NCBI RefSeq assembly: GCF_007830445.1
Contig: NZ_VLKR01000029.1
Span: 1 to 64,000, forward strand
DNA: 64,000 bases
Source: Sphingobacterium siyangense
GTDB lineage: Bacteria; Bacteroidota; Bacteroidia; Sphingobacteriales; Sphingobacteriaceae
Direction of reading: 5' to 3'
The notes beneath the pieces are model-generated. The model ran no database searches. It was not told the origin of the DNA and was given only the letters and a program-made list of their open reading frames with translations. The position numbers and the translations under genes are program-made. Below, piece after piece: positions 60,391 through 64,000 of this stretch. How positions within the stretch are numbered: position 1 is the first letter of the stretch; each line of letters begins with the position of its first letter.

Positions 60391-61173
60391 ATGGTGCAGG
60401 CTTATTCTTTATATGAAGGTTCTTTTTCCGTAGACAAGAGTAGAAAATTTATTCCCTTTGACCCACTTCTAGACGACCCTAAGGACCGACCGGGGGCGAT
60501 GTTTATCCATGTCCATCCCTTCTTGATCCAAACTAATTCCGGGCTTGTTCTCTGTGATACCGGCCTTGGCTATACGGATGACAGTGCTGTGCTACAGCTG
60601 CATCATAATATCCGTAAGACTGGCTTTAGACCCGAAGATGTAAAATATGTACTGATGTCCCATCTTCATAAGGATCATGCCGGGGGGATGGTCACATTTG
60701 AAAACGGAACAGGACGTATCGCATTTCCTGAAGCCGAATATATTGTTCAGCGTGGCGAATGGGAAGACGCCTATTCAGGCATCTCCAGTTCATACAGGAC
60801 CGAGATTTTTGATGTGATTCAACGCAGTGGAAATTTGGTACTGGTGGAAGGTGAAGGAAAAATAAATGATGAAATCAGCTATGCGCTCAATGGTGGACAT
60901 ACCGCGCATCATCAGGCATTTCATATTCAAACGGATGATCAGCACTATTTCTTTGGCGGAGATGTATTACCTGAGCCTGAAGAAATTTTCCATAATTATG
61001 TCGCCAAATATGATGTCGATGGTCGGCGCTCCAAAGCCTTGCGTCAGGAGTATTGGGCAGAAGGCGCGCCAGCGGGCTGGATTTTTTTGTTTTATCATTC
61101 TAAAAATATAACCATTGGCCGTAGTCAGATCCGGGAAGATGGAACCTATAAGCTAGTTGACGCAAAGTCATAA
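60391..61173 (+). CDS. MBL-fold metal-dependent hydrolase
   Basis: The 260-residue metallo-beta-lactamase-fold protein has the metal motif LMSHLHKDHAGGM (HxHxDH) near residue 94, then YALNGGHTAHHQAFH and FFGGDVLPEPEE for the remaining ligands, and the AHL-lactonase-like pattern FLIQTNSGLVLCDTGLGY. The substrate is unknown. The frame is open upstream to TTG 60358 and includes GTG 60367 (VHIPNVLNM), which may be the true start because the residues look conserved. ATG 60391 is the first ATG. Confidence 0.85.
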   Translation: MVQAYSLYEGSFSVDKSRKFIPFDPLLDDPKDRPGAMFIHVHPFLIQTNSGLVLCDTGLGYTDDSAVLQLHHNIRKTGFRPEDVKYVLMSHLHKDHAGGMVTFENGTGRIAFPEAEYIVQRGEWEDAYSGISSSYRTEIFDVIQRSGNLVLVEGEGKINDEISYALNGGHTAHHQAFHIQTDDQHYFFGGDVLPEPEEIFHNYVAKYDVDGRRSKALRQEYWAEGAPAGWIFLFYHSKNITIGRSQIREDGTYKLVDAKS

Positions 61174-61176
61174 AGG

Positions 61177-61214
61177 AAAAACCTCCATGACCTTTTGGGA
61201 ACATGGAGGTTTTT
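61177..61214. terminator. Bidirectional terminator between MBL hydrolase and susD
   Basis: AAAAACCTCCATG (61177-61189) pairs perfectly with CATGGAGGTTTTT (61202-61214) around a 12-base loop. It serves both convergent genes. Confidence 0.94.
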
Positions 61215-61221
61215 GGAAGGT

Positions 61222-62757
61222 TTAGTATCCCGGATTTTGTGGGAAGGCTGCACCAGTGTTACTGTCGATAACCTCTTGTGGAATAGGCCAAAGAATAAAT
61301 TCTTTTTTCACCACATTTTTCGATTGTGTGTTTAACGTTTGCACGCGGCGTAAAAAGACATCCTCACCGAAACGGGCAAGGGTCATGCGACGCATTTCCT
61401 CACCAATAAGCTCGCGGGCGCGTTCGTCGAGAATCAGATCCGCATTGATCGCTGCGGCATCGATTAATGACGCTTTTGCACGGGCACGGACAGCATTGAT
61501 GGCATCCTTAGCTTGTGCCGGTTTATTGGCACGCCAGTATGCTTCAGCCAATAGCAGGTAAGTTTCGGCCAAACGTACTTTCACACGGTCCTTCATATTT
61601 CCTTCAAATGCAGGGTCAACAGCTGTCTTTCTGTAGAAAAATTTGGTTGTTGTCGGGAACACGTTGCCTGATTCTTTGATCGCGTCAGTAAGTACGATCT
61701 TCTTGCCATAAAGTTCAGGTACGGAAGGATCGTTATAATACCAATCGCGTTTGATATTGAAAGAAGAATTTCTGACATCCTGTTTTTCATAACTATCCAG
61801 CCACCATTGGTAAGGGCGTACGTGCCCAAGACCTCTTCCTCCAAGTGAGTCGGCCAAGGCAAATCCTTTTTGTTGTGAATAGAAAGGAACCCACGCGCGT
61901 TTGCTCCAATCGGTGTAGCGGTCGCCACCTCCTTGTGTATTGTATTCCAATTGGATGGCCCAGATGGTTTCTTGATTGCCGGAACCGCGATTTTGATTGT
62001 TTTCGATAAACATATCGTGGAAATAATCCCCGGGTTTATCTTTTTCGGCACCAAAACGTTGATTGTTCAATTTAAAGTAACCACTTTGAATAACTTTGTT
62101 GGCAGCTTCTGCAGCTAAATCAGGCTGTCCAGCTTCGATATATGCTTCTGCCAGGTAGTGTAAAGCAGCCCATTTCGTCAATTTCCCTTCCTGAATTGTT
62201 CCTGGATTGTCGGGTAGGTTTTCACTTGCATACTTAAGGTCTTCAATCATGTGCGTCAAGATTTCAGCTTTCGGTGTACGCGTGAAATCACGACGGGGTG
62301 TTTCGGATACTTTGTCCACCCAAGGCACATCGCCGTACAGGTTGACTAAGTAGCGATAACTGTAGGCACGGAAGAAACGAGCCGTTGCTTCCACACGTTT
62401 TGGATCGTTGTCCTTGTCTGTCCAGCTCGAAGCAGGAGTTAGCGTATAATTGCTGAATGGAGCCAATGTAGCGTCTGTACCTGTGGTTTTGATAGCAACG
62501 ATATCTGTTCCGACCTGTAACGCCTCCTGTGGAGTTGCTCCTTGGGAAAAGATACTACCGTTCCAGGTCAGGAATTCCATGCGGGCATAAGAGTATAAAC
62601 CATTTAGTCCAGCTTCGAAGCCTTTCGTATTGATATAGGTATTATCAGGTGACTGAAAGCTGCTGGTGTCTTCATTTAAGAAGTTCTTGCTGCAGCCTGT
62701 AAAAAGTAAGCTTAGGCCAGCTAGCATTGTATATAAAGTTGTATTTCTTTTCTTCAT
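61222..62757 (-). CDS. SusD/RagB-family surface lipoprotein
   Basis: The 511-residue lipoprotein starts at MKKRNTTLYTMLAGLSLLF with lipobox LLFTGC. A frame extension of nine codons to 62784 overlaps susC and is not needed. SusD blocks are NFLNEDTSSFQSPDNTYINT, EATARFFRAYSYRYLVNLYG, DVPWVDKVSETPRRDFTRTP, LAETYLLLAEAYWRANKPAQ and the end PIPQEVIDSNTGAAFPQNPG. The gene is intact although its SusC partner is broken. Confidence 0.93.
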   Translation of the reverse strand: MKKRNTTLYTMLAGLSLLFTGCSKNFLNEDTSSFQSPDNTYINTKGFEAGLNGLYSYARMEFLTWNGSIFSQGATPQEALQVGTDIVAIKTTGTDATLAPFSNYTLTPASSWTDKDNDPKRVEATARFFRAYSYRYLVNLYGDVPWVDKVSETPRRDFTRTPKAEILTHMIEDLKYASENLPDNPGTIQEGKLTKWAALHYLAEAYIEAGQPDLAAEAANKVIQSGYFKLNNQRFGAEKDKPGDYFHDMFIENNQNRGSGNQETIWAIQLEYNTQGGGDRYTDWSKRAWVPFYSQQKGFALADSLGGRGLGHVRPYQWWLDSYEKQDVRNSSFNIKRDWYYNDPSVPELYGKKIVLTDAIKESGNVFPTTTKFFYRKTAVDPAFEGNMKDRVKVRLAETYLLLAEAYWRANKPAQAKDAINAVRARAKASLIDAAAINADLILDERARELIGEEMRRMTLARFGEDVFLRRVQTLNTQSKNVVKKEFILWPIPQEVIDSNTGAAFPQNPGY

Positions 62758-62770
62758 GATCTTGATGTGT

Positions 62771-64000
62771 TTAGAATTGGACATTTATTCCCAATGAGAA
62801 TGTTCTCGCAACAGGATAAGGACTGGCAATATTTGTCGTTGTTGGATTACCTGTGGTCGAACTTACGCTCAATGCCTCTACGTTGTAACCTTTGATTTTG
62901 GAGAATGTATAGAGGTTACGGGCGTTAATAAATGCTTTAATGGAAGAGAGATTCAATCTTTTTAGAAAATCGCTATCAAAGGTATAGCCCAAAGTCCCTA
63001 ACTCGCCAATAGGATGAATTGATATAATACGTATGGTTGTTTACTGGCGTGTATCCAGGGGATGGGATGTCTGTGTTTGTACACTCCGGTGTCTAGTAAG
63101 GCATGTCAGCAAGATAATTGGCGCCGTTGTTAGGTAAGAAACGTTCGATGTTTTTGAAATCATCTATTTTCGTTCCACCAAATGCCCCATTCATAAAGAA
63201 CGACAGGGAGAAATTTTTGTACGTGAAATCATTGCCTATACCGAGTGTATAAGGTGATATTTTGTTTCCAATAATGGTACGGTCATTGGCATCGATTATA
63301 CCGTCGTTGTTGAGGTCTGCTAACTTGGCATCGCCAGGTTTCGCTTTAGGTTGATTGGAGTTTGCGATGTCGTCGCCCTCTTGCCATACACCAATGACTT
63401 TATAGTCGTAGAAAATACGGATAGGCTTTCCGATTAACCAGGCATTGGTCAAATCATCTTTTCCGTCAGCGCGCAGTTTGGTGATTTTATTGTTGTTATA
63501 AGCAAAGGTTGTATTTACATTCCATTGGAAATGGTCATTTTTGACAGGTATGGCATTCAAGGTAACTTCTATCCCTTTGTTGGAAGTTTCACCGATATTG
63601 GTCAAAATGGTGTTATAGCCGTTCATGACAGGGACCTGTTCACTTAATAAAAGATCCGATGTTTTTGAGGAGTAGTAGTCGATCGTTCCTGAAAGTCTAT
63701 TTTTGAGAATCCCAAAATCCAAACCAAGGTTTAATGAAGCTGTCGTTTCCCACGTTAGATTGCTTCCACGGCCATTGAAATTCATCACAAGTCCTTTGAC
63801 TGGATCAAGACCATAAATATAATCGACGTTGGTCAGACGGTCATAAGTTTGATAAGGTGATACGGCCTGATTTCCATTTTTACCATAAGAAACACGAAGT
63901 TTTAACAAGTCGAAATAGTCCTGCACATTCCCTTCTTTAGAAATTACCCAGGCTCCTGCAACGGATGGGAAAAATGCATATCGGTTGTTAACAGAAAATG
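62771..64000 (-). pseudogene. SusC-type transporter, 3' part, with stop codon and frameshift
   Basis: About 400 codons of the SusC barrel C-terminus are present and run off the right edge of the window, where the frame is still open. Reading on the minus strand, the frame is intact to NNGANYLADMPY and meets TAG at 63095-63093. It continues in the same frame (TPVNNHTYYINSSYWRVRD) and is then shifted at about 62993, where GAC is followed by one T before TTGGGCTATACC (LGYTF). The family pattern here is YWRVRDxTLGYTF, so five bases are missing or one is extra. The remaining 73 codons end in the usual terminal F. Two independent lesions make true decay likely. Confidence 0.88.

Overview
The window looks like chromosomal DNA from a Bacteroidota bacterium of the family Sphingobacteriaceae, most likely Sphingobacterium or a close relative. 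This rests on four SusC/SusD outer-membrane pairs, TANNTTTG-type -7 promoter boxes, weak use of Shine-Dalgarno sites, a complete seven-gene Mrp antiporter operon, and FecI/FecR, LytTR, TlpA and DUF4302 families typical of the group.

Layout. 1-5.3 kb: an initiator tRNA, then a SusC/SusD pair whose susC carries a one-base frameshift. 5.4-12.2 kb: der, cysS, a secreted NTF2-like protein, a SurA-type periplasmic isomerase (minus strand) and a secreted lactonase-like propeller. 12.3-18.0 kb: the mrpABCDEFG (mnhA-G) cation/proton antiporter operon on the minus strand. 18.4-29.7 kb: a cell-surface-signalling nutrient-uptake locus: ECF sigma factor, FecR anti-sigma factor, STN-domain SusC, SusD, HExxH lipoprotein, DUF4302 lipoprotein and two orphan secreted proteins. 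29.7-31.4 kb: a YefM/YoeB toxin-antitoxin pair, the tail of a decayed Rpn/PD-(D/E)XK nuclease gene and a small XRE regulator. 31.5-40.0 kb: an accessory cassette with three structured non-coding elements, a small helical protein, a TlpA-like thioredoxin, a SusC/SusD pair, a small secreted protein resembling DUF6520 on the other strand, an unexplained 0.6-kb block and a membrane-bound LytTR regulator. 40.0-43.9 kb: small genes, a decayed nucleotidyltransferase gene and a TonB-like protein, with two related 35-bp palindromes that resemble paired DnaA boxes. 43.9-61.2 kb: mostly housekeeping genes (acs, a 2-hydroxyacid dehydrogenase, a flavin monooxygenase, rsmA, pdxA, cca, a pRiA4b ORF-3-like protein, miaA, ilvE, a GH3 enzyme, lptB, recJ, an MBL-fold hydrolase). 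61.2-64.0 kb: a SusD and the 3' part of a SusC gene that carries both an in-frame stop and a frameshift and runs off the window.

How the genes work together. The surface systems follow the usual scheme in which a SusC barrel imports a ligand captured by its SusD lipoprotein under TonB power. The 18-29 kb locus adds transcriptional feedback, because the STN domain of the transporter can signal through FecR to the sigma factor. The Mrp complex exchanges cytoplasmic Na+ or other cations for protons. The housekeeping half holds RNA maturation genes (cca, miaA, rsmA, cysS), ribosome assembly (der), vitamin B6 synthesis (pdxA), branched-chain amino acid transamination (ilvE), DNA repair (recJ) and envelope biogenesis (lptB, the SurA-like isomerase).

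The most unusual material is in the 31.5-43 kb accessory region: nested RNA- or DNA-foldable elements ahead of the TlpA-SusC-SusD genes, a short frame with an amber codon in a hairpin loop, the 38.3-38.9 kb block, the 35-bp palindromes, and a yefM-yoeB operator with GTAC cores spaced exactly 12 bp apart. All family assignments come from reading motifs by eye; no database search was possible.
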